The notes below the pieces were generated by a model. The model had not been told where the DNA came from. It worked only from the letters and a program-made list of their open reading frames with translations, and ran no database searches. Positions 51,203-64,000 of a DNA stretch of 64,000 bases are shown in pieces. Source of the DNA: Lagopus muta. Its lineage: Eukaryota; Chordata; Aves; Galliformes; Phasianidae. Numbering within the stretch: the first letter of the stretch is position 1; each line of letters opens with the position of its first letter. A program made the translations under genes and the position numbers. The stretch lies in the NCBI RefSeq assembly GCF_023343835.1, contig NC_064437.1:8397001-8461000 (forward strand). Reading direction: 5' to 3'.

Positions 51203-54200
51203 ATGGCGGTGCCGAGGGACGCGATGTCGGCGGAGGGGCCGCGCAGCCTGCAGGCGCTGAGCGCGGCGGCCGTGAGCCGCAGCATGGCGGCCCTGGAGCC
51301 CGACGTCTGGGGTAAGACGCGGGGCGGCGGCGGCGCGGGTTGCTGGGAGCGGGGCCTGCCCGCACGCTGCCGCCGTCTCCTTCTCGCTCTCCGCAGCGCT
51401 GCCCGGACACCTCCTGCGGGGTCTCCTGCCGCTGCTCTCCGTGTTCCGTCTGGAGCGAGCCGAGGCTGCCGCGCGGAGAGCAGGTAAAGGGGGGTGGGGG
51501 ACGGGGGGCGGGCCAGGGGGGGTTCTCTTAACCCTGGAGGGATGCACCCCCAAACCTGGAGGGAGGTAACTCTAACCCTAGAGGGATCACAGCCCCCCAA
51601 ACCCGGAGGGGAGGGATGCACCCCAAACTGAAGGGACCCCAACTTAATTGGAGACAGGCCCAACCCAGAGGGATGCTCCAGGGAGGAGCACTAGGCGTTA
51701 ATTTGATTCACCTTCAGCCTTTACCTCATCGCACTCTGAGGGATAAATGTAGAAGATATTCCTCGTCCTGCTGACCCTGCATCCCCCCTGCTTCCATTGC
51801 CTGCCCTTGCCGGTGGGAACGCTGAGCAGGACTTCCAGCTGGGGAAGAAGGGCTGAGAGCACCTGGTTTCATTTTTCAGGGCTGTCCACGCAGCCCATCT
51901 GGCGCAAGCTGTGGGATGACGTGATGAAAACCAGGCCTCCCAACTCAGAGGTGAGGAAACTGCGTTGACACCCAGGTTCTGGTTTTACTCAAGCATGCCA
52001 CGTCTGCTGAGCGCTGCTGGCACTTACAGGTGTTTGTGGAGTTTGGGACCAAGGCGTGGCTTTTGTGTAAGAATAATTATGGGAAATAAGCATCTATTGT
52101 GAGAAATGCACTGTATGCAGCCTTCCTATCACTTGCAGTAAGTGTGCTGAAAGAATAAATTCCATCTTTACAGATGCAGTTTTTAGGGGAGCAGAAGGTA
52201 AAAACAATATCTCGTATTGTGGTTAAGCACACACGTGCAGAAACTGCTGATGTGTTAGAAAACACAGAAGAGAGGGAGTTTTGAAAGAAGTATTTTACAT
52301 GTGAAAACCGAAGAAGCTCCATCAATTCAGTATCACAGAAGAATGGTCACCAAATTACCCATGGCCTCTTGGGAAGAAAAGTCCTGATGGTGTGTTCTTT
52401 ACTTGGCAGAAATGTGATTTAGCTTTGGTTTCAAACTACTGAATATATATAAATTAAATATATAATATATATATATATAATTAAATATAAAAAGTTAACA
52501 GTGGGAGCAGCACCGTATTTAGAACAAATACTCAGAGGAAGGATGTTGAGAATTAGGAAGCTAACTGTTCTAGCTGTAGCTTCATTGGATACTGCATTTA
52601 CCTGTGTAATAATTTGATTCAAAGAGAGTGAGAAAGATGGTGGCTGACTTTTTGTTAACATGGCCCTGTTGAGTAGTTTTTATCCTGGTTGACTCTAAGG
52701 TGATTTAATTGCAGAATGTACCCTGCTGGAGGAAGAAATTCTTTGAAACATTCTTCTCAAATGTTCTTCACGGTGTCTTGGATGTTTCCTCCGACTGGCG
52801 TCTCAATGACCATCATTTCTCACCACTGCTCCACAGCTCACCTCATGTTAGCCAGCTTACTCTGTGCAACATGCTGCAGGGCGCAGTGGAGCTCGCTGCA
52901 GAGCACAACCAAGAAGTTCTTGAGAACCTGGCTGGCTCATTGCGGATCCTGAAGTTCCAGCACCTCCTCTCCTCTGACCAGTCCATCAGGCGTTCACTGG
53001 TTTTACTCCTTCACCGGCTGATTCACCATGGCTCTGTTAGCCACGTGTCCATGTGTGCCTGGCCTGTGCCTGACACAGTTCTTCTTGTTCTCATTTTGAG
53101 CATGAGTGCTGGGTTTTGGCGGTCAGGAAATGCTCTTACATTTAACAGCAGCCCGTGTGGCCTTTGCAGAGAGGAGGGTGATGCTCAAAGCCAGAAGTCA
53201 ACACAAGATCAACGTGAGAAGGGCTGCTGCAGTGAGAGGGAGTGGAGTGATGGTGAGCACCAGAAGGAATCCCCTGGGGCTCTGGAGAAGGCCGATATGC
53301 AAGCAGAGGTGAATGGATCGGTGGCTGGCGCTGGCCGGAACACTGCCCTCTCTGGACTGAATTGTTGTTCTTTGGAGAACCAAGCCTGTGAGGAGGCAAA
53401 CATTAAGGTGTCCTGTGAGCACAGGAGCGGACAAGGAGGCTCTTCTTGCTTCTCAGAACAGCTGTCCCATCGCTCTGTCCTTCGAAAGTCACGCAGACGG
53501 ATCAAATCTGCGGTAGGGAAGAAACGCCGCTGCCTCAGACGAAGCAGGGGACTTTGTGCTGACCTGAATGACCTGTATGATTTTGTTTTTACTGTTGCTA
53601 GAGAGGACAGCTCAGTGTCAATTGACCAAAACACAATAGCAGAGGGACAAAACGCTGATAACTGGACTAATTCCTCCACAGGATCTCTGTGCTGTGGCCA
53701 CGCTGGCTGTAAAAGAAGAGGAGGGTCCACTGGGATGTTTTCTTTAAAAGCTGCTCGTCCCTTCCGAAGTGTGTCCACGCTGGAACTGTTGTCCATTCCT
53801 TTGACTGGTGACACGTGTCGGACTCTGAGTAACCTGCTAAGTTCCTGGGTGTCTCTAGAAAACCTGGTTCTGTCTTACAATGGTTAGTGGTGTGAACAGG
53901 ATGTTTCCTTTCAGCTGTGATTTGGTCTGATTTATTTTTTTACTGAAACAAGTGTTGTAAGAGTATTGATTCCTGATGTTGTGAATGGCATTAGCAGAGA
54001 TGTTCAGTTAGAGTGAGGACTTGCTCGAGTGCTACAAGACAGTCAGGAATATGAGAGGAATCTTTATGTCTGAAATGGTGCTGAGATGAAAACAAGCAGC
54101 TGCAAAAGCACAGCACATCAGGGGTGGAGAAAGGAGATGCAATGGAAGCCCAGTAGGATCACAAGAACAGATGGGGTGGCCCAGAGACAGAATGGGTGGC

Positions 54201-57200
54201 AAATCAAACTCTGGTCAGATACTGGCTCCTCCTTTGTGGGGAGCTGCGGCCTGAGCTTGCAGGTTTTTCCAGGAATGTTCAAAGGAATCTGCTGAGCATT
54301 TGTCCATGTGGATGCACAAACCCATTTGGGTGAGAGACAGGATGAATGACTGATAATGGACAGTGGTGATATGCAGAGAATGCAGCATAGGAAGCTCTGT
54401 GGGTGTTGAACTGAGGAAAATAGGCCTGTGATAATTTTGTATTGCTGTTGGTCTGGACACAGATCTGTCACTTACTGGTTTTGTATCTTTAAGTGCTGAT
54501 CTTTGCAAAAGACAAGGCAAAACACTTAGAAGTCAAACTGCATAATTCTATATCCTCAAAGATATGATGGTCCATGCTTGCAATATGGATTTCTTCGTTT
54601 ATCTGTGATTCAGTGAAAGGCTCCTGGATTAATTTTTACTAGCAGCAGGAAATAGAATTACAGAATGGTCTGGGTTGAAAAGGACTATAATGATCATCTA
54701 GTTTCAACCCCCCTGAATATACTCAATTTTGGTCTTGCATCCTTGCATCCTGTACTGTAGCCATGTGGGACATATACAGAGTGACAAAGTCCAGGTAAAA
54801 CAGAATTCTTTTTATTCTGACCAGTCTGATTTCTGAGTAACCCTGGAATAGGGCGTTATACAGTTGTAATGAATTTTTTTGGCAGTGCCAGGTCCCAGGA
54901 GAAGTGGACATTTGCATGCTGCTCTGTATTTCAGCAAATATTTGTACAAAGACAAATGCTAGCAATGAGAGAGAATGGGCCTCATCTATCTGAAAACAGC
55001 CTGCAGCCTTGTGCTGAAAGACTGTCCAGAGAAGGAGAAGAACCAGATCTCCATCTCCTGTGTATAGTTGGTCCTGTAACTTAAGCACATATGGATAGAG
55101 AACCTAGGAGGAACCTGGGAATTTAGCCTTTGACTCCACTGCTTGGCACTGGGCTGAAAGTTCCACTGTCGGTATAGCTCCAGCTGCAGGTGCACCGGTG
55201 TCTGTACAGACACACCTAACTCCTTTCTCTACAAATGCTGTTCCAGGCCTGGGTGCTAACATCTTCTGCATCCTCTCTGGGCTCCGGGCCCTCTCCCAAC
55301 ACTCAGACTGCCGCCTCCGTGTGCTGCGTGTGAGCGACGTCTTTTCCCACATGCCCTGCATGGAGCTTGTTCGCTGCATCCTGAGTGTCCTTCCCCGGCT
55401 CCACACACTCTCTGTCAGCTTTGACCTCAAAAACCAACTGGAGGGAAACAGGCCAGATGGGAATCCAAGCTGCAGTAATGCAGAAATCCCAGGTAGGAAA
55501 CTGATTCTGAGCAATGAGTGGGATGTGGCACGTAAATGAGAGCTGAACTCTGCATTGTCACAGTGGCATGTAATTAAGTGATTACAGCCTCCCCTTTCTG
55601 ATTGAGATGGTGATGCACTGTCATTCCCAGTCTATGATGCGCTCTTGTGGAGCCTGAGTCTTTGACAAAGCATCTTACTGCTGCATGCCAACCTGATACA
55701 GCACAGCTTTGTACAAGGCTGGGCCTAAACTGCTAGCCATGACTGTCCATGCAGCCCACAGGCAATGTACCCACCAGGTCTTTAAATCGTTTAGGAGTTT
55801 CTGCTCTTCCAACCTGAAAGATAGAAGGGCACACAGATTTTTGGTTGCTCCAGGACCTAGCTATGCTGAAGACAGGTACTCCAGACCAATCTCTTTCTTT
55901 TTTTTTTCCTTTTTTTCTTGTCTTAGAGTGCTGCCTGGAGCAGCTGGAGATCCGATTCCCCAGGGAGCCTCTGCACACCGCATTCCTGCTGCCAGTGCTT
56001 AAGGCATCCAAGTCCCTTCAGCAGTTGTCCCTTGACAGCGCCACACTGCCTTCATCTCTGGAGCTTGGGCTCCTTTTGCAGGCACTCAAAGGTACTCTGC
56101 TAACGTGTAGCTAGTATCACTGTGATACATGGAATAAATTCCTTGCTGCAGTCTCCCATCCCTGGAGCATCACTGCTTGTTTGTCAGTTAGCTTGGACTC
56201 TGCCAGGGCCTATTTGGTTAGCCCTCGCTGGCAATTCTGCTGTGCCCAGCTTTAGTTTGGCAGCGTTTCCACTGCACAAGCTGCTGGGACACATCTGCCA
56301 GCAGTCCTTAGTTGCCCAGGTTCCTGAGCCTCCTGCATCTGAACTCTAAGCTCTTTCACATCCATGTATTTTTAGTTTGGAACCAGCTTGGGTGAGTCTG
56401 TTCTTTCAGTGCAGAAATTCTTGGAATTACCTGAGAAAAGAAAATGGGTGCCAGCCATCCCAGTTTCTCTATTGGACATGTGGATGACCCTGCACAACAG
56501 GATGGTTTCTTTTTAACTATCCACAATCCAGCAGTTTATGCACTGTACAGTACAGTTTCTGGGTGTTAGCTGTTAGTTACATCAGTTGTTTTTTTGTTTT
56601 GTTTTGTTTTTTATCCTAAGACCAGACAGTACTTTACGTGAGAACTTGTTTTGCTTTTAGAGTGTAATCCAAACTTGAAGAAGCTGAGCTTTCATGATGT
56701 GAACCTGGCTGACCACCAGAAAGAAGTTCTGCTTTTGCTTCAGGATCCCACGCTACAAGGTACATCAAACTCCCAGGCACTGGTGCTGGAAAGGTGCTGC
56801 AGCTGGCTGTGCTTGACTGGCTGGGTGACGTTTAGGAGGTGGTATTTGGATGTGCAATGTTAAGCAAAATATCAGGTGTCCCAAGGATAGACCTGTAGGT
56901 GCTGGAAGAGTGTGTGCAAGTCTGGCTCCCTGTGCTAGCAGGGCAGAGAAGATCAGATGCAAAGTTGGCACATGTTTTAGGGGAGAGTCCATCATCTTGG
57001 CTATGAAACAAAGATTTTTAACCTGCAGAGCAGATCAGCTTTTAACTGGGTCAGCTGGCAAAGTCACCTCCCTGGTGTGAGGATTGCCATCTTTATACTG
57101 ATGGAATGACAGTGCTCTCATACGTGGTCTGCTGCTAGGGAAGCTTTGTTCTTGCAAATAGATTAAAGTCTGGAGCTGTCTGCAGGATGTAATTGTGGAA

Positions 57201-59831
57201 TAATTAAGCACAAAGGGAGTACTAACATGTACTGACAATCCATTTCTTCCACAGAAATAACGTTCTCTTTCTGCCGGCTGTTTGAAAGCTGCACTACTGA
57301 GTTTTTGTCAGAAATAATCAATACAGTAAAGAGAAATTCATCTTTGAAGAGCCTCAAACTGCCTGGGAATCGCCTTGGTGCGTACTGTAGATGTCAGCCT
57401 TGACTTCAGGCCAGCTTTGCAGGGGGTGCCTTCAGGGTTGTAGTTGGGAGCATTGCCTGCCCGTGATCTTAGTGCTGCACTTTAACATATGGCATGAACA
57501 GCAGCAACTTTGTCACTTAGTTCACCAAGCGAGGGGGGGTGAGGTAACTTTTTTACAGAAAGAATTTCAGCTGCATTCAACAATGTAGGAAGCAGCCAGG
57601 TGCCACAGTTGCTTACCTCTGTGGCAAAAGCAGGTATCAGCATGATTCCAGATGCAACTGAACAGTGAGTGATCTGCTTTGGGTGCTTTAACAGGAACAG
57701 ACCCAGCAGCAGATGCATCACCAGATGCAGTGCTTCTCATCCAGAGGTATAGATTTTTGCTTAAGTTGGGGTATTTTGTGCTTCAGAAGCTTTAAAAATT
57801 CTTGGTGGCCACTGAAAGGACAGGATCTAGTAAAGGAAGAGCTTGTGTCAAAGCTGTGGAACTGAATTTACAGAGGTAACTGACTTTTTGGATTATAGGC
57901 CAGGAAGAAATGTCTCAGAAAAGCATTTCAAGTGTTTTCTGATCTTTTAATGAAACAAAAGGGATCACCTGAAATGCATTTTTATTACCACGGTTTGTGT
58001 TTAAACCTTGGCTTCTGTCCATTTTTAAAACAAAGCTGCATTTTGACTCTTAAAACAAACGAAATCTGGACTTTTTTGAGTGAAATAATCTGTCCTGTCA
58101 GCAAATATTTCCACCACCTTAGTGTTAAGAGGGCTAAATCTCTGTAAGGACGAACTGAAGATGAGTCCTTTATGCTGGGCATGCATGCTTTTAGCTTCTG
58201 CATTGATATCTCAGCCCCTTGACCATTCAAATATTTAAGATAGATGCAAGCTGGGAACTAACAGCTGCATTTCTCCCCTCTTAGGGAATCACAGGCTGGT
58301 TGCCCTGGCAGACATTTTCTCTGAAGATTCCTCCTCTTCCCTTTGCCAACTGGACGTCAGGTATTCTATTGCTCTAAACACACTGAATATGGTTCAGGAT
58401 GTCCAGAGCTCAGCTGGGCTCAGAACAGCAAGAGAAGTCTGAGCACAGATTTTTTTCTTTACTTAAGAGAACCCATGCACAAGAACAGCTTAGAGAATGC
58501 TGCAGTGAGCACTTAAAAACCTCAGGGAACTCCACTAAGGCCAAGCTGTGCTCCCTGAGGTGTTGCACTGTCACATCTATAAATGAATCAAAGTTCCATC
58601 TTAAAGCAGCTTTCATTTTCTGCTCCCCTGGGAGGCTAGTGCACACCCTCCTTGCTCTTAAGGTTAGAACTAATGTATCTACCTCCACTTACTCATAGCC
58701 ATCAGCATGAACAGCTCTGTTCCCACTGCTCCAGCACAGGGAGAGCACTGTCATTCCCTGTCAGATCCTGTAAATGCTTCTGTATTCCTTTTATCTTCTT
58801 TGGTTTTCAACCTGAACTACTGCTGGGTTTTTTTGTTTTTTTTGTGGATTTTTTTGAGCCTGAATGGCCATAAACACAAACAGTAACCTTCACAAAGCAG
58901 GTGGAGGGTGGCATTTCTGCAATACTGACTGTTTTCCTTGATTTTAATCCCATTTACATCCTAAAGGTTCAGCTTATTGGGAGTACGCAGGCATGAGAAT
59001 CTAACCATAGCCATCCTTTCAGCAGTCTGGTATCCTGAAATTGTCATCTCCACTTGGCTATTATGTGCTCTTCACAAGAGTAAATCTTGTAAAACTTTCT
59101 ATTTATGTATCTATGCAAGGGAAATGATCTTTTAATCTGGAAACATGGGGATCTGACATCTCCTCTCCACACTAAGAGAGAAATGATCCCTTACTGCTGA
59201 GGGCTGCACTGGGAGCTGTGGACTGGGTCAAGCCCCTTGGGTCCAGTCAGCTGCTATGAGACTGAAGGGCACTGACAGGAGCTTGAGTCCAACAGGATTT
59301 TTAGGTCATAGTGAGGACTACTCCAGTCATTTATTAGGAACTAGAAGAGTAAGTTTCATGGTTTTCTCCCATAGTTAAAAAGCTTTTAAAAACTTCCAGC
59401 CCTTTATATTGTTGTGTTTCAGGAGGTTTTTTTTTCTTCCCAGTTTAAATTAATGGCCCATTCACACTCTGTATGGCTGAGGGAAGTTTGCATTGGAACA
59501 TCCTCACCTAGACAGCTATTACATGGAGCAGTAACTGCTCAAATTAGAGCCTAGACTCTTAAGTGACTTTTTTTTTGTCCTTCTTTTTCTGGGCAGCTCA
59601 AATTGCATCAAGCCTGATGGGCTCCTGGAATTCACAAAGAAGCTGGAAGGCTACATCCAGCAGAGAGGGGGGAAGATTCAATTCACCCAGTTAAGGCTCT
59701 TTCAGAATTGGCTGGATCAGGATGCTGAAACAGCTCAAGAAGCACTGCGGCGTCTCAGAGCAGTGTGCAGTGTGGTCAATGACTCGTGGGACTCTTCTCA
59801 GGCCTTCGCTGACTACATCAGTGTCATGTAA
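51203..59831 (+). CDS. LRRC41: LRRC41 (MUF1), leucine-rich repeat adaptor of an Elongin BC-Cullin ubiquitin ligase
   Basis: Substrate adaptor proposed to bind Elongin B/C and CUL5/RBX (family knowledge). Ten exons: 51203-51311, 51397-51483, 51880-51950, 52715-53882, 55247-55492, 55927-56091, 56661-56759, 57255-57377, 58285-58360, 59597-59831, giving 2379 nt and 792 aa (human 812). N-terminal part: [10 protein letters not shown], then [22 protein letters not shown]. The large exon 4 (residues 90-478) has a conserved start (LDVSSDWRL...[11 protein letters not shown]) and end ([19 protein letters not shown]) around a polar, probably disordered middle. C-terminal leucine-rich repeats include LKRLSFHD-, LPGNRLG- and LDVSSNCI-like units, ending [15 protein letters not shown]. 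Start: ATG at 51203 is preferred, but an in-frame ATG at 51128 would add 25 residues. The BC-box cysteine of the human protein appears to be Ser20 here. Confidence 0.93.
51951..52714 (+). other. LRRC41: LRRC41 intron 3 with an AT-rich simple repeat
   Basis: Intron of about 760 bases. A TA/TATAAT-rich low-complexity tract occupies about 52442-52493. No other feature is recognised. Confidence 0.8.
54655..54715 (-). repeat. CR1 LINE 3' fragment in LRRC41 intron 4
   Basis: Reverse-strand CR1 tail: AATTACAGAATGGTCTGGGTTGAAAAGGACTATAATGATCATCTAG then TTTCAACCCCCC. Confidence 0.88.
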
Positions 59832-60550
59832 AGGACACAGGGCAAGAGAAAGCTGAGCAGCTTGAACTAAAACACTTCAGTCCATGGCCACTAAAACTTA
59901 GCACAGATGGGGCTCTTCTCCTCCCGGTTCAAGCAGGGAACAGTTCTTGTCACTTTTCTGTTCCTCTGGAGAGGTACACAGTGAAGTGATGTAGGTGACT
60001 GTGTGGGTATTTCCAGTTCAACTCTTATCTTCTCCATTTAACTGGGACAGACACATTAAATAAGCTTCTATGATATCCTGCAGACCTCTGGACCAGGGTT
60101 TTTGTACAGATTTCATGTTGGTTTACTCAACATCATATCCATAAATATCTCCACCTTTAGAGACTGTCTGAACATGGACCCTGACCAGCACACCTAGGTG
60201 GTGCAGCTTATGGGCACTGGGTTTGAAGAGGATGACATCCAGAGGTCCCTTTCAACCTCAGCCATTCTGTTAGTCTGTGATCCTTCAAATAAGAACTTCT
60301 CCCTCCACTTAAAATGAGTAGGGGAAAAAAACCAACAAAGATCCCCACTTCAACCTTTTGTTTACCTTATAGAAAAAGCTGCATACCAAGTACTCTGCTG
60401 TTTCTTAGCAATCATTTATCAAGGTATCTGGGAAAAGCACTGGTCTTGTCCCATCCACTGTCTGCATCTTTTTTTCAGAGGCTTTGAATAGTTGGGTTTT
60501 TTTTTTTTTGGTAACATTTTTATAATAAAAACAGAATTAAGACTCAAACA
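59832..60550 (+). terminator. LRRC41: LRRC41 3' UTR and poly(A) signal
   Basis: AATAAA at 60524-60529 is about 690 bases after the stop codon, preceded by a T run. A weaker ATTAAA lies near 60055. The UTR contains a CR1 tail at 60195-60285. The site lies within about 40 bases of the facing RAD54L signal. Confidence 0.7.
60195..60285 (+). repeat. CR1 LINE 3' fragment in the LRRC41 3' UTR
   Basis: Plus-strand CR1 tail: GGATGACATCCAGAGGTCCCTTTCAACCTCAGCCATTCTG. It would be part of the mature LRRC41 mRNA if the 60524 signal is used. Confidence 0.75.
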
Positions 60551-60565
60551 TACTGAAGTTTGAAT

Positions 60566-61217
60566 TTTATTACTGGGTTTTAATGTGATTTAATTAAAAC
60601 ACTTTGCCAGATGTGGGGATCCCACCCGTAATACAGCAAGTAGTTTTAAAAATGTAGTGACCAAAATGGAGTCCGATTTTCCACTGTCTGTGTGTGAAGG
60701 TGAGATGCTTAACATAAAAGCTGAGGATGTTTTTGGCACAGAGTCTCTTGATCCTGAATAATGAACTGAGTTTCATATTTTGTGACAGAAATGGAACCTG
60801 CACATTTTCAAATGAAGCTGTAAGTCACAGCTGCCAATAAAAAAGTGTGACTGCATATCAAGTGCTCTAAAACTGCAGGCTTATCATAAACCTGAAGGCA
60901 GAATTTTGCTGAGTAGAAGGCACGGCACAAGAACCAGCACTGAATCTGATCTAGCACACAAGCTCTAGTTATTGCCACTATGCTGTTTCTCAGGTATAAG
61001 ACACAGCAGCAGAGACAAAGCGATGAACTCACTGCTGTTGCAGCAGAAACTGACCAATGCTAAGGGCATTCCAGCCTCTCAGGAACCATGCTGTTCTGCT
61101 GCCCCACAGCCACACAACAAATCCAGCATTGTTCTGCTATCCACTGCCCCTTTCCTTGAAAGGGATTAAAGACTGCCCCAGCAGCCTGCCCTCGCCCCCA
61201 CAGGGGACAGTAACCTG
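60566..61217 (-). terminator. RAD54L: RAD54L 3' UTR and poly(A) signal
   Basis: On the minus strand AATAAA at 60566-60571 lies about 650 bases after the RAD54L stop and is the only canonical signal well placed before the facing LRRC41 end. Confidence 0.6.

Positions 61218-64000
<2,783 letters not shown>

Noticed and set aside
52709-53887. A single-exon 392-codon gene
   Set aside because: It is the large internal exon 4 of LRRC41, with acceptor at 52714 and donor at 53883 and phases that match its neighbours.

Overview
The window looks like nuclear DNA from a bird, most likely a galliform such as chicken. It carries more than 20 CR1 LINE fragments, many keeping the CR1 3' end (TTCCAACC...ATTCTATGA). 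The genes form the vertebrate block FAAH - NSUN4 - UQCRH - LRRC41 - RAD54L (human 1p33; in chicken probably chromosome 8, from memory). All gene models were built by hand by joining exons at GT/AG sites with matching phase and comparing with remembered vertebrate proteins.

Layout: 1-10.4 kb is intergenic, with CR1 pieces and one AT-rich, possibly conserved stretch. From 10.6 to 44.0 kb on the + strand lie three complete 15-exon genes of the fatty acid amide hydrolase (FAAH, amidase-signature) family in tandem. Copy 1 (10609-19700, 576 aa) is the FAAH orthologue. Copies 2 (22431-32198, 588 aa) and 3 (37079-43983, 582 aa) are more alike, of the type known in chicken as vitamin D3 hydroxylase-associated protein. 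All three keep the Ser-Ser-Lys triad, the N-terminal membrane segment and the membrane cap. A decayed or alternative last exon lies between copies 2 and 3 (35482-35541).

Tail-to-tail with copy 3 is NSUN4 (45386-48451, minus, 6 exons, mitochondrial rRNA methyltransferase). Next come UQCRH (49678-50810, minus, 4 exons, complex III hinge protein) and, head-to-head with it across a CpG-rich promoter with ETS and YY1-like sites, LRRC41 (51203-59831, plus, 10 exons). RAD54L enters from the right edge on the minus strand (its last four exons, 61218-64000). The LRRC41 and RAD54L poly(A) signals are only about 40 bases apart.

The most notable signals are the mosaic identity between FAAH-like copies 2 and 3 (exons 5 and 7 nearly identical, neighbouring exons diverged), which suggests gene conversion; a Gly-to-Ala change in the oxyanion-hole strand of copy 2; the orphan terminal exon; and a hAT-Charlie transposon that landed a few bases past a FAAH splice donor. 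I found no CRISPR, operon, virus-like element or wholly unknown gene system.
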